Shown here piece after piece: positions 7,266-14,376 of a stretch of 15,684 nt of DNA. The position numbers and the translations under genes were made by a program. Source of the stretch: DATKEU01 sp036493295. Its GTDB lineage: Bacteria > Myxococcota_A > Polyangia > Fen-1088. Numbering within the stretch: position 1 is the first letter of the stretch; every line of letters starts with the position of its first letter. Under the pieces are notes generated by a model. It had not been told where the DNA came from and ran no database searches. It saw only the letters and a program-made list of their open reading frames with translations. The stretch covers positions 1-15,684 of the forward strand of contig DASXQB010000023.1 in the NCBI GenBank assembly GCA_036493295.1, written 5' to 3'.

Positions 7266-8537
7266 TTACGGCGCGAGGAACGCGTCGGTGAGCATCAGGT
7301 CGGCGATCAGTTCTTTCAAGTTGAAGCCGGCGTCGCTGAAGGGCTTGATCACCTGGGACTGCACGCTGTCGCTCACCGCTTGGCTGATGTATCCCGTTTG
7401 GGGAATGGGAACTTGGCGTAACGCGAAGGTCAACCACTGTTCGGCCATGCAGGTCTCGGCCTGATCGTTGGTGGCCAGCAACCGGGCCATTTCGATCGGG
7501 CCGTTGAAGCTGGGGGTCGAGCCGTCGCTCAAGTGCACGTTGAGTCCCGAGACATCAACCGTCTGGTCATTGTCCGTGATGCGGGCCTGGCCGATGGCGT
7601 CGAATCCCTCGAAGGCCAGGCCGGGCGGATCGAGCAGATTGTGGCAAGGGGCGCAGGCCGGGTTCGTCAGGTGCATTTCCAGCGCCTGGCGCGTGTTAGT
7701 CCCTGGCGGAATTGGGTTGAGCAGCTCCTGTACATTGGGCGGTGGAGGTGGCAACGGATTGCAGAGGATCTCTTCATAGAGCAACTGGCCTCGGCGCGGA
7801 ACATTGTTTCGAGTCGGATTCGAAGCCAACGCCTGCAACGCCGGAATCGTCAGCAAGCCCAACCGCTGTTGCCCGCTGAGCGAAACCTGTTGCAGGGCAT
7901 CGCCGGTCACGCCGCTGACCCCGTAGATCGCCGCCAGACGCGCGTTCACGAAGCTGAACGGCGCGGTCATCAGGGTCTGATAGGTGCCGTTCAGATCCAG
8001 CGTCACCTTGACGCCGAAGGTCTCCGCCTCGCTGGCCATGTCGCTGCCAAGCTGGGCGTTCCACTGCGGAAACAGCGTCGCGTCTTTGGTCACCATCGCC
8101 AGATTGTCGAGCCCCAACCACCAGCGATAGAACGCGCCGACGCCGACCGCGGCGCGCGGGTCGGCCAGAATCTGCCGGGCCGGGCCGTAGAGATCCTCGA
8201 CGGTCTTGAAGTGGCCGAGGGTGTCTTGCGACAGCAGATCGTCGTCGGGCGGGGCGTTCCAGATCAGCGTGGTCATGCGGGTCAGCGCTTCCTGGCCGCT
8301 GATCTGCAGCGGGCGCTGGCTGCGCGTGACGGTGGCGCCGCCGGTGCCGCCGGTGCCGCCGGTCGCCGCTCCGCCGCTGCCTGTGATGACTGTCGTTCCA
8401 CCGGAGCCACTGCCACCGCTCCCGCTCTGCTGGCCGCCGTCGGGACTTTGCCCGACCAACAGGCGATCATCCGAACAGGCGGCCTGACCGGCCAGACTCA
8501 AAACGGACAATCCGAAAATCAGCAGCGTTCTTTTCAT
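7266..8537 (-). CDS. DUF1592-DUF1588-DUF1585 c-haem lipoprotein, proximal paralogue
   Basis: The 423-residue product starts at ATG 8537, seven bases after GGAG. The signal peptide ends LAGQAACS (Cys 21), followed by a Gly/Ser/Thr linker slightly longer than in the distal copy. DUF1592 is nearly identical to the distal copy (PPDDDLLSQDTLGHFKTVED, ADPRAAVGVGAFYRWWL). DUF1588 is clearly diverged, with RRGQLLYEEILCNPLPPPPP, haem motif CAPCH at 295-299 and LDPPGLAFEGFDAIG. The last 19 residues again match apart from one position. Cysteines in the LC(M/N)P, CXXCH and ETCM segments are shared by both copies. It lies 76 bp after the anti-sigma gene and has its own candidate ECF promoter, so it is probably a target of the adjacent sigma factor. 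Biochemical role unknown; one bound haem c is predicted. Confidence 0.85.
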   Translation of the reverse strand: MKRTLLIFGLSVLSLAGQAACSDDRLLVGQSPDGGQQSGSGGSGSGGTTVITGSGGAATGGTGGTGGATVTRSQRPLQISGQEALTRMTTLIWNAPPDDDLLSQDTLGHFKTVEDLYGPARQILADPRAAVGVGAFYRWWLGLDNLAMVTKDATLFPQWNAQLGSDMASEAETFGVKVTLDLNGTYQTLMTAPFSFVNARLAAIYGVSGVTGDALQQVSLSGQQRLGLLTIPALQALASNPTRNNVPRRGQLLYEEILCNPLPPPPPNVQELLNPIPPGTNTRQALEMHLTNPACAPCHNLLDPPGLAFEGFDAIGQARITDNDQTVDVSGLNVHLSDGSTPSFNGPIEMARLLATNDQAETCMAEQWLTFALRQVPIPQTGYISQAVSDSVQSQVIKPFSDAGFNLKELIADLMLTDAFLAP

Positions 8538-8560
8538 CGCGTCGCTCCGGCTGGGGGTTG

Positions 8561-8578
8561 CTTCCGTGTACGTGGAAG
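8561..8578. repeat. Imperfect palindrome over the promoter -10 area
   Basis: CTTCC and GGAAG arms flank an inner GT-AC core (18 bases with two mismatched pairs). It overlaps the CCACGT element of the promoter candidate upstream of the proximal DUF1592 gene and is absent from the distal copy. It could be an operator or could be chance. Confidence 0.3.
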
Positions 8579-8597
8579 CGATCGCGCGGACCTTACA
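8570..8597 (-). promoter_or_regulatory. Candidate ECF promoter of the proximal DUF1592 gene
   Basis: On the minus strand TGTAAG (8597-8592), a 16-base spacer and CCACGT (8575-8570) lie 32 bases before the ATG. The same arrangement occurs before the sigma gene, with the shared extension AA(C/T)TGTAAG. Sixteen-base spacing and a conserved -35 core are usual for ECF promoters. No experimental support; two occurrences only. Confidence 0.5.
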
Positions 8598-8613
8598 GTT
8601 ATTTTTTCGCTAT

Positions 8614-9768
8614 TCAGTTTTGCCCAAGCGCGCGCCGGGCGTCGGTGGCGAAGCGGCCGTTCGGGAACCGGCTGAGGTAGGACCGCAGGTCGCGGGTGGC
8701 GCCGTCGCCGTCGCCCTGTTTCACCCGGCAGGCGGCCCGTCCGTACAGGGCGCGTTCAATCAGTCCGGCCGGCGCGGCCTGGGTCAAGACAGCGTCAAAG
8801 TCGGCGACCGCTCGCGCGCAGCTGCCGGCGGAGCCGAGCTCGCCGCGAATGACCTGCAGCTCTTGGTCGTGTCCACGCGGCTGCAGATTCAAGGTGCGTA
8901 GGACTGCCAGCGCGCCATCGTCCTTCCCCAGCGTCAGCAAGGCGTCGACGCGAGCCACATCGGCTTCGCGCTGCAGGGTGCCCTGCGGAAACCGCTGCTG
9001 ATAAAGGTCCAGCGCCATCAGAGCACCGGTGGCGTCGTGGTGCTGGCGCAGGCGCGCCACCGCTTGTCCCAAGACCTGCGTCTCGCCGGACAGCGTGCTT
9101 GGCACCAGCTGCGGCGGCGGCGTGGCGGACGGCGACGGCGTTGCTTTGGTCGGCGCCGGCGCCGTGCTGGCCATCGAAACCAAACGGTGTCCGCCGACGA
9201 AGCTGCTGTTCGCCAGGTGGGTCCGCGCCGCTGCGGCGGGCATCGCCGCCGGCGCTGTCGGCGTTGCGGCGATCGGCGGCGGCAATTCTTTCGCTGTCGC
9301 CGCCGGCAGCGGCGGCAATGGTGAATCGTCTGCCAGAGGCATGGTCTCTGGCTGCGCCTCTGGCACCGGCGCTCCGGCCCGCGCGCGCCGCACTGGGCGT
9401 CGCTTGATCGCGGTCGGCTGCTGGTCGACCGACGGGGTCGGGTCGGGCGGCGGCCACCAGCGATGCGCCGTCACCGCGCCGACCACCGCGCCGCTGGTCA
9501 ACAACACGGCCACCGCCACCCCCCAGCGCAGCCCGGCCAGGCTGCGCCAGCGAAACGATGTCCCGTTCATGGTCAGCCGCGACCAGATGCGGGCGCGTTC
9601 GGCACCGGTCAAACCCGTGGTCGGTTCGCCCGACCGGATCAAGGCCGCCAGCCGATCGGCGTCTGCCGTTCCACCCGGCGCCGCCGCCGACCAACGCCCC
9701 GGTTGCCCGTCGCTTGATCCGATGCCGGCCCGGGTCACGCCGCCGCGTTTTGTTTGATTGCCGTTCAT
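8614..9768 (-). CDS. Probable anti-sigma factor: single-pass membrane protein with TPR-like C-terminus
   Basis: The 384-residue product starts at ATG 9768, which overlaps the sigma factor stop as ATGA, so the two are translationally coupled. The cytoplasmic N-terminus (1-79) contains DADRLAALIRSGEPTTGLTGAERARIWSRL, a short helical stretch that could bind the sigma factor. It lacks the HxxxCxxC zinc motif of ZAS anti-sigma factors. One transmembrane helix lies at about 81-101, then a long Pro/Ala-rich periplasmic linker to about 235, then TPR-like helices (LDLYQQRFPQGTLQREADVARVD, LRSYLSRFPNGRFATDARRAL) resembling YbgF/CpoB-type repeats. The periplasmic repeats could sense an envelope protein. 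The anti-sigma role is inferred from position and topology. Its final codons recur as a remnant between the DUF1592 genes. Confidence 0.7.
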   Translation of the reverse strand: MNGNQTKRGGVTRAGIGSSDGQPGRWSAAAPGGTADADRLAALIRSGEPTTGLTGAERARIWSRLTMNGTSFRWRSLAGLRWGVAVAVLLTSGAVVGAVTAHRWWPPPDPTPSVDQQPTAIKRRPVRRARAGAPVPEAQPETMPLADDSPLPPLPAATAKELPPPIAATPTAPAAMPAAAARTHLANSSFVGGHRLVSMASTAPAPTKATPSPSATPPPQLVPSTLSGETQVLGQAVARLRQHHDATGALMALDLYQQRFPQGTLQREADVARVDALLTLGKDDGALAVLRTLNLQPRGHDQELQVIRGELGSAGSCARAVADFDAVLTQAAPAGLIERALYGRAACRVKQGDGDGATRDLRSYLSRFPNGRFATDARRALGQN

Positions 9769-10334
9769 GGGTTTCCCTTCGCCTCCCAAGCCAAAAATCG
9801 CTTCATGACTTTTTCCCGCCCCCGGTGCAGTCGGATCCAGACGTTGGCCAGCGACGTGCCGGTCAGCGTGGCGATCTGCTCGCCGCTTAGCCCCTCGATC
9901 TCGAACAGCACGATCACCGTGCGGTATTTTTCGGCGACGCCGTCCAGGATGCGATACAGGGCGGCGGTCGCCTCGCGCTTTTCCAGCGTGTCCACCGGGC
10001 CCGGCTGGTCAGCGGCGATGCGCTCCAGCTCGCCGTCGCCGAAACGACCGGTCCGCGCTCCGCTAGCGCCGCCTAGCCAGCGCCAAAAATGCCGGCGCCG
10101 GCGGCGATCCTGGACCACCCGCAAGGTGATCTCGTAAAGCCAGGTGGTGATCTTGGCTTCGCCGCGCCACTCGGGCAGGCGCCGCTGCACCACCAAGAAC
10201 ACCTCGTGAACCAGGTCCTCGACGTCCAGCTCGGGGCCGCCCATGCGTCGCGCCCACGTCGCCACCACGTCGGCGTGCCGGCGATAGATCGTCGCCAGGT
10301 CGGGGCGAGGGTCCGGCGCGGCAGGGTGATCCAT
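9765..10334 (-). CDS. ECF-type RNA polymerase sigma factor
   Basis: The 189-residue product has sigma region 2 at about 15-82 (DVEDLVHEVFLVVQRRLPEW, then ITTWLYEITLRVVQDRRRR) and region 4 at about 123-180 (ILDGVAEKYRTVIVLFEIEG, QIATLTGTSLANVWIRLHRG), with no regions 1 or 3, as in ECF (group 4) factors. The start is ATG 10334, five bases after GAGG; a longer frame to 10406 adds 24 residues without support. It overlaps the downstream membrane regulator by four bases. It is predicted to direct RNA polymerase to a small regulon when released from that regulator. The TGTAAG element upstream of its own gene and upstream of a DUF1592 gene is the best guess for its target site. Confidence 0.92.
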   Translation of the reverse strand: MDHPAAPDPRPDLATIYRRHADVVATWARRMGGPELDVEDLVHEVFLVVQRRLPEWRGEAKITTWLYEITLRVVQDRRRRRHFWRWLGGASGARTGRFGDGELERIAADQPGPVDTLEKREATAALYRILDGVAEKYRTVIVLFEIEGLSGEQIATLTGTSLANVWIRLHRGREKVMKRFLAWEAKGNP

Positions 10335-10420
10335 GGTGTCCTCACCGCCACCGCCAAGCGGGCGGCGGACGGCTAAAACGGGCGCGTGCAAACGCGGTGG
10401 GGACATGGACCTGAAATCCT

Positions 10421-10448
10421 GTGTGGCCGTGGTCTGGCCAAGCTTACA
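10421..10448 (-). promoter_or_regulatory. Candidate ECF promoter of the sigma/anti-sigma operon
   Basis: On the minus strand TGTAAG (10448-10443), 16 bases and CCACAC (10426-10421) lie 87 bases before the sigma ATG, within the 139-bp gap after the barrel-protein gene. An A/T-rich run precedes the -35 element. The match to the site at 8570-8597 in both hexamers and spacing suggests autoregulation. Confidence 0.5.
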
Positions 10449-10473
10449 ATTTTTGTTTGCCCCCGCCGGTCGG

Positions 10474-11409
10474 TCAAGGGCAGGCGCAGAAGCTCAATCC
10501 CAGCGCCAGGATGCCTTCGATGCGGGGCAAGGAAACCGACGCGCCGCTGGGCGATTCATAAGCCACCTGGCGCCGCAGCCAGCCATAAGCCGACAGATCC
10601 ACCCAGGGCGCAAACAGTCGCCCGGGCAACATCAGCCGCGCGCCCAACCCGCCGCCGACATCGAGCCCATTCGCATCTTGGTCATTCATGAAGTTGCCGC
10701 CGCTGGCCAACACCACAGCCCCCAGCGCGTCGGCGTGCAGATCAAAAAAGACATCGCGGCTGGCCGACGCCCACCGCCACTGCGGGCCCAATCCAGCGAC
10801 GAAGCGCCGCCATTGCACGGTGCCGTTGCCGGTCCCCAGGTCCAGGGTGCGTGCGGTGCTGGCCTGCAATGACAAGCGTCCGCCGATGCGTCGGCCCGCC
10901 GGCGTCCACCCGCCGACGAGCAACGCGCCCGCCGCCGCGCCCGCGCTGTCGCTGCTGGGGGCGAGCGATCCGGTTAAAGCCGCCCCGATCTCGTATGCGG
11001 CGGTGGAAGTGCGGGGCGAAGCGGGTGCCGGTGCCGTCGCCACTACCGGCGGAGGCGCAGGGGCGCGCGGCGGCGTCGCCAGGGCCAGGCGAAACTCCGG
11101 GTGCACGTCGCTTTCAAAGGTCGCGATGATCACCGCCGCTGCTCCCGCTAGATCGGGGCAGGGAAACGTGCGTTCAAGGACGCGCTCGCCGATCGGCGTG
11201 CCGTCGGCGCGCCGCACTTGAATGCGCACCGACGCGCCCTGGTCGTCCAGCAGCGCGACGTCGGGTTCGCTGGCCAGCGTGGCGCCGGGCAAAAGCTCGC
11301 CCAGGCGCGCCGCCACCACCTGTGGCAGCGGACAGATCGAATCGCCTTCCACGGCCACCACGGGCCCGGCGAAAGACAGCGCCAGCCAAAACATCAACGG
11401 CATCGTCAT
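10474..11409 (-). CDS. Secreted protein with predicted C-terminal outer-membrane beta-barrel
   Basis: The 311-residue product begins at ATG 11409, with an in-frame ATG two codons on. The hydrophobic N-terminus ends VVA at 17-19 and looks like a signal peptide, but has no basic residue. A GTG upstream that adds SKRH would supply one, so the start is uncertain. A periplasmic domain (20-110) has Cys 26 and Cys 84, which may form a disulphide, and contains a VRIQVRRADGTPIGERVLER strand pair followed by CPDLAGAAAVIIATF. A Pro/Ala linker (112-132) leads to alternating amphipathic strands with Gly turns to the C-terminus, typical of a small beta-barrel. From memory, proteins of this build often sit beside ECF sigma genes in Myxococcota. 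It may be the outer-membrane partner of the regulator. The gene is 139 bp upstream of the sigma factor on the same strand. Confidence 0.6.
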   Translation of the reverse strand: MTMPLMFWLALSFAGPVVAVEGDSICPLPQVVAARLGELLPGATLASEPDVALLDDQGASVRIQVRRADGTPIGERVLERTFPCPDLAGAAAVIIATFESDVHPEFRLALATPPRAPAPPPVVATAPAPASPRTSTAAYEIGAALTGSLAPSSDSAGAAAGALLVGGWTPAGRRIGGRLSLQASTARTLDLGTGNGTVQWRRFVAGLGPQWRWASASRDVFFDLHADALGAVVLASGGNFMNDQDANGLDVGGGLGARLMLPGRLFAPWVDLSAYGWLRRQVAYESPSGASVSLPRIEGILALGLSFCACP

Positions 11410-11491
11410 GCAGTGGCGCTTCGAGCAAGCGCCCACCCACAAATACACCAATGCCCGGCCGCACGCGACGTGGCTGGGCGTCGGTTTGATC

Positions 11492-13114
11492 ATGGGACCG
11501 TCCGGTGGACAGCCTGTGGGGAATCGGACATCCTCACGCGCGACAGATGCCTGCGAGCGTGCGTTGACCGAGGCCGGCGAAGGCGGCGCCGCCGCCGACG
11601 CGTCCGACGGGACCAAACCGCAAGACGTCGCCCACGCCGCGCGCAGCGGCGCGATGCAAGCACTGACCATCGCCGCGCAGGCGATGTTGACCATCACCCA
11701 CGTCTTGCTGGCGCGCCTGTTCGGCAAGGCGGTGTTCGGCAGCTACCAGACGTGTCTGGCGATCATGGAGGTGTTGACCCGTGGTGGGACCGGCGGCGCC
11801 GACAAAGGAATGCTGCGCTATATCGCCGCCCACCGCGCCAGCGGCGAACACGATCAGGTGGCCAGCGCGCTTGGCACCGGGCTGCGGGTTTGCTTGGTGA
11901 TCTCGTCGGTGGCCGTGGCGGTGGTGATGCTGGCGGCGGGGCCGCTGGCGCGGTTGTCGCACGCGCCGGCTTTGGCGACGGGCCTGAGGGTGATGGCGCC
12001 GGCGGCGATCTTCACCGGGTGCATGTGGGTGCTGGTGCAGGCCAGCCTGGCCAGCAAGATCACGCGGGCGAATTTTCTGGTGCGCGGCCTCGGCGAGCCG
12101 TCGTTCTTCTTCATCGCCGGCCTCACCGCCGCGCTGTTCGGCCGCACGCTGGAGCCGCTGGCCGTCGCACACCTGCTGGCGGCGGTGGCCACGTTTGGTT
12201 TGGCGGTGGTGGTGGTGGGCCGCGTGCTGGGGCGAGGCGAACTTGCCCGAGCGTTGCGCGCTCCGCGCTTGCCGGGCTTCGCGCAATTCTCCATCCCACT
12301 CGGTCTATCCGATCTGATGAACGCGGTTTTGCAGCGCACAGACATCATCATGCTGACGGTGTTTCGCGGCCCCGCCGCCGCCGCCGTCTATGCCGCCGGC
12401 GAGTTCGTCACCCGCGTGATCGCCAACGCCCGCTACGCCTTGGACAGCGTGGCGGCGCCAGTGTTCTCGGAGGCGGTGCACCTGGGCCAGACCGATCGCC
12501 TGCGACAGAACTGGGTGATGATGACCCGCTGGGTGGCCAGCGCGTCCGCGCCCATCGCTGTCACCGTGGTGATGTTGCGCCACGAACTGCTGGCCTTGTA
12601 TGGCGCGGGATTTCAAGAGGGCGCCGGCGCGTTGTGCGTGCTGGCCGTCGGGCACCTGGTCAATTCAACCTTCGGTCTGGTGGGATGGATCCTGATGGTG
12701 ACCGGCCGATCGCGGGTGGTCCTGGCGAACAACGTGGTCGCCGCGCTGGCGAACATGCTGATCGCGTTTCTTCTGATCCCGCGCCTTGGTCTGGTGGGAA
12801 CCGCGGTGGCCGCGCTGAGCGGCGTCGCCCTGCTGCAGACGATGATGCTGGTCGAGGTGTGGATCATCCTGAAGGTTCACCCGTTCCACTGGTCGGTGGC
12901 AAAACCTTTTCTCAGCGCTGCGGTGGCGCTGGGCGCGCAACGGCTGATCGCTCCGCACCTGGCCAACACGGCGTTGCGCATCTGCGTGGTGATTGTGGTT
13001 GGGCTCGGCGTGTATCTCGGCGCGCTGTTGGCGCTGAAGCTGGCGCCGGAAGACCGGCGGGTGGTGGATGGGGTGGTGGCGCGCGTGCGGCGTTGGGTTG
13101 CGGTCCGGCGTTAG
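11492..13114 (+). CDS. Polysaccharide flippase, MOP/MATE superfamily (Wzx/RfbX-like)
   Basis: The product has many hydrophobic segments arranged as in oligosaccharide flippases. The first helix region is MQALTIAAQAMLTITHVLLARLFGK. Later come LMNAVLQRTDIIMLTVFRGP, AAVYAAGEFVTRVIANARYALD, the helix pair LVNSTFGLVGWILMVTGRS and NMLIAFLLIPRLGLVGTAVA, and two C-terminal helices. The role would be to flip lipid-linked sugar units from the cytoplasmic to the periplasmic face for O-antigen or exopolysaccharide assembly. The start is unsettled: ATG 11492, GTG 11516 (after GGTGGA), TTG 11564 and ATG 11654 are in frame. The first 50 or so residues are hydrophilic and may not be translated. Frames further upstream overlap the barrel-protein gene and are unlikely. 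The gene is convergent with a GT4 glycosyltransferase, which supports a glycan role. Confidence 0.85.
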   Translation: MGPSGGQPVGNRTSSRATDACERALTEAGEGGAAADASDGTKPQDVAHAARSGAMQALTIAAQAMLTITHVLLARLFGKAVFGSYQTCLAIMEVLTRGGTGGADKGMLRYIAAHRASGEHDQVASALGTGLRVCLVISSVAVAVVMLAAGPLARLSHAPALATGLRVMAPAAIFTGCMWVLVQASLASKITRANFLVRGLGEPSFFFIAGLTAALFGRTLEPLAVAHLLAAVATFGLAVVVVGRVLGRGELARALRAPRLPGFAQFSIPLGLSDLMNAVLQRTDIIMLTVFRGPAAAAVYAAGEFVTRVIANARYALDSVAAPVFSEAVHLGQTDRLRQNWVMMTRWVASASAPIAVTVVMLRHELLALYGAGFQEGAGALCVLAVGHLVNSTFGLVGWILMVTGRSRVVLANNVVAALANMLIAFLLIPRLGLVGTAVAALSGVALLQTMMLVEVWIILKVHPFHWSVAKPFLSAAVALGAQRLIAPHLANTALRICVVIVVGLGVYLGALLALKLAPEDRRVVDGVVARVRRWVAVRR

Positions 13115-13146
13115 ATCGACTTCAAATCGACCTCTGATCGAGCTAA
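13111..13146. repeat. Inverted repeat spanning both stop codons of convergent genes
   Basis: TTAGATCGA (13111-13119) and TCGAGCTAA (13138-13146) are complementary at eight of nine positions with an 18-base loop. The TAG stops of the flippase and of the glycosyltransferase lie in the two arms. There is no GC-rich stem or T-run, so a bidirectional terminator is only a weak possibility. Confidence 0.3.
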
Positions 13147-14297
13147 CCCGGCCTCGACGCCGTCATGCCGGCCGTCAATTCGTCGTAAACGGCCACCGTC
13201 TGGTCGACGACGAAATTGTCGTGCGGGGCAAAGCGCGCCGTCACGCCCGTCCGCGCCGCCGCGCCCATCGACCGCAGCTCGCCCGTCGGTGTCTCCAGCG
13301 CCCGGCGCAGAGCCGCCACCAGCGGTCGGTGCGCCGCCGTCGGCACCTCCCAGCCAGAAATACCGTCTTCGATGATCCCGTCGACGTTCGCCGCGTGCGA
13401 GAGGATGGCCGGCAATCCGGCGGCGCATCCTTCCAGCGCGGCGTTGGCCAGGCCTTCGTACAGCGACGGCATCACCAGCACGTCCGACGCCCAATACAAA
13501 GACAGGATGTCTTTTTGCGCGCCCAGAAAACGAACCCGCGCGGACATGCGCCGATCGCTGGCCAGCCAGTGCGCCAGCGCCGAGGACAGGCGATCGCGCT
13601 CGCGGCCGGCCAGCAGCAGAACGAAATTTTCGGGCAGCTGGTTGCGCCCGGCCAGCGTGCGCAGCGCCCACAGAAGGCCAAGCTGGTGCTTTTGCAAGCC
13701 CACCCGCCCGGGCAGCAGCAGCACGCGCTCGTCGTCGCCCAGGCTCCAGCGCTGGCGCGCCTGCTGGCGCTCGGCGGGCGAGGGCGGTCGGAAGCGGTGG
13801 ACGTCCAGAATGTTGGGGATGACGCGAATCTTGTCCGGTGAGACGCGGGCGATCTTCGTCAGCTCATCCTTCACGCCGATCGAGTTGGTCAACGTGACCG
13901 TGGTGTAGCGAGCGAACAGACGCTCGATGGCCAGATAACGCAGGTTCATCATTCGATTGCGGCACGAGGTGATGACGATCGGCACGCCGGTCCGCCGCGC
14001 CGCCAGGCGGGCCCAGAAGTTCGATTTATCCCGGTATGAGTGCACGATGTCCGGCCGTTCGGCACGCAGGATCTCCGTCAGGCGATCCAGCGCGCGCAGG
14101 TTCATGCGGCCTGTGCCCAGCGAATAGGCCGGCTGGCCTGGCGGACAATCCTGGTCGAAAAAAATGTTGTCCGACTCGTACACGCACAGGACGGCCTGGT
14201 ATCGGCTGGGCAGTCGCGACATCAAGTAGAGGATCTGTTTCTCCGTGCCGCCCTGCTGCAGGTTCGGGATGAAGTAGAAGATCTTGATGCTGGACAT
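13143..14297 (-). CDS. GT4-family glycosyltransferase (GT-B fold)
   Basis: The 384-residue product starts at MSSIKIFYFIPNLQQGGTEK, whose first strand and GGTEK loop are the classic N-terminus of GT-B enzymes. The acceptor-domain segment RAERPDIVHSYRDKSNFWAR follows, then the interdomain VIPNILDVHRF and the donor-domain LLLPGRVGLQKHQ. The EX7E signature of retaining GT4 enzymes is at Glu 281 and Glu 289 (YEGLANAALEGCAAGLPAI). It should transfer a nucleotide-activated sugar to a lipid-linked glycan at the cytoplasmic membrane; donor and acceptor cannot be read. No Shine-Dalgarno precedes ATG 14297; an ATG at 14333 is an alternative, but the fold begins at 14297. The gene lies 79 bp after the amidotransferase-like gene on the same strand, and 28 bp separate its stop from that of the flippase. 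Confidence 0.9.
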   Translation of the reverse strand: MSSIKIFYFIPNLQQGGTEKQILYLMSRLPSRYQAVLCVYESDNIFFDQDCPPGQPAYSLGTGRMNLRALDRLTEILRAERPDIVHSYRDKSNFWARLAARRTGVPIVITSCRNRMMNLRYLAIERLFARYTTVTLTNSIGVKDELTKIARVSPDKIRVIPNILDVHRFRPPSPAERQQARQRWSLGDDERVLLLPGRVGLQKHQLGLLWALRTLAGRNQLPENFVLLLAGRERDRLSSALAHWLASDRRMSARVRFLGAQKDILSLYWASDVLVMPSLYEGLANAALEGCAAGLPAILSHAANVDGIIEDGISGWEVPTAAHRPLVAALRRALETPTGELRSMGAAARTGVTARFAPHDNFVVDQTVAVYDELTAGMTASRPG

Positions 14298-14376
14298 GGC
14301 GGCGCGCCGGCGGGGAACCGGGGCTCGAAACATTAGAACTGCCGGCGGCAAGCGAGCAAGCCGATAGTGCCCCTGA

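Larger units (their letters stand above)
7255..8637 (-). repeat. Tandem duplication unit, proximal copy
   Basis: This is the counterpart of 5906-7238. It contains the complete leader with the TGTAAG promoter candidate and abuts the intact anti-sigma gene, so it is more likely the original arrangement, with the distal copy derived from it. Confidence 0.8.

Noticed and set aside
11218..13137. Plus-strand frame of 639 codons over the flippase gene
   Set aside because: Arg/Gly-rich translation with no membrane segments; the flippase frame has clear transmembrane helices.
14298..14376. Possible promoter or hairpin between the amidotransferase-like and glycosyltransferase genes
   Set aside because: No convincing hexamers, long inverted repeat or ribosome binding site could be found.
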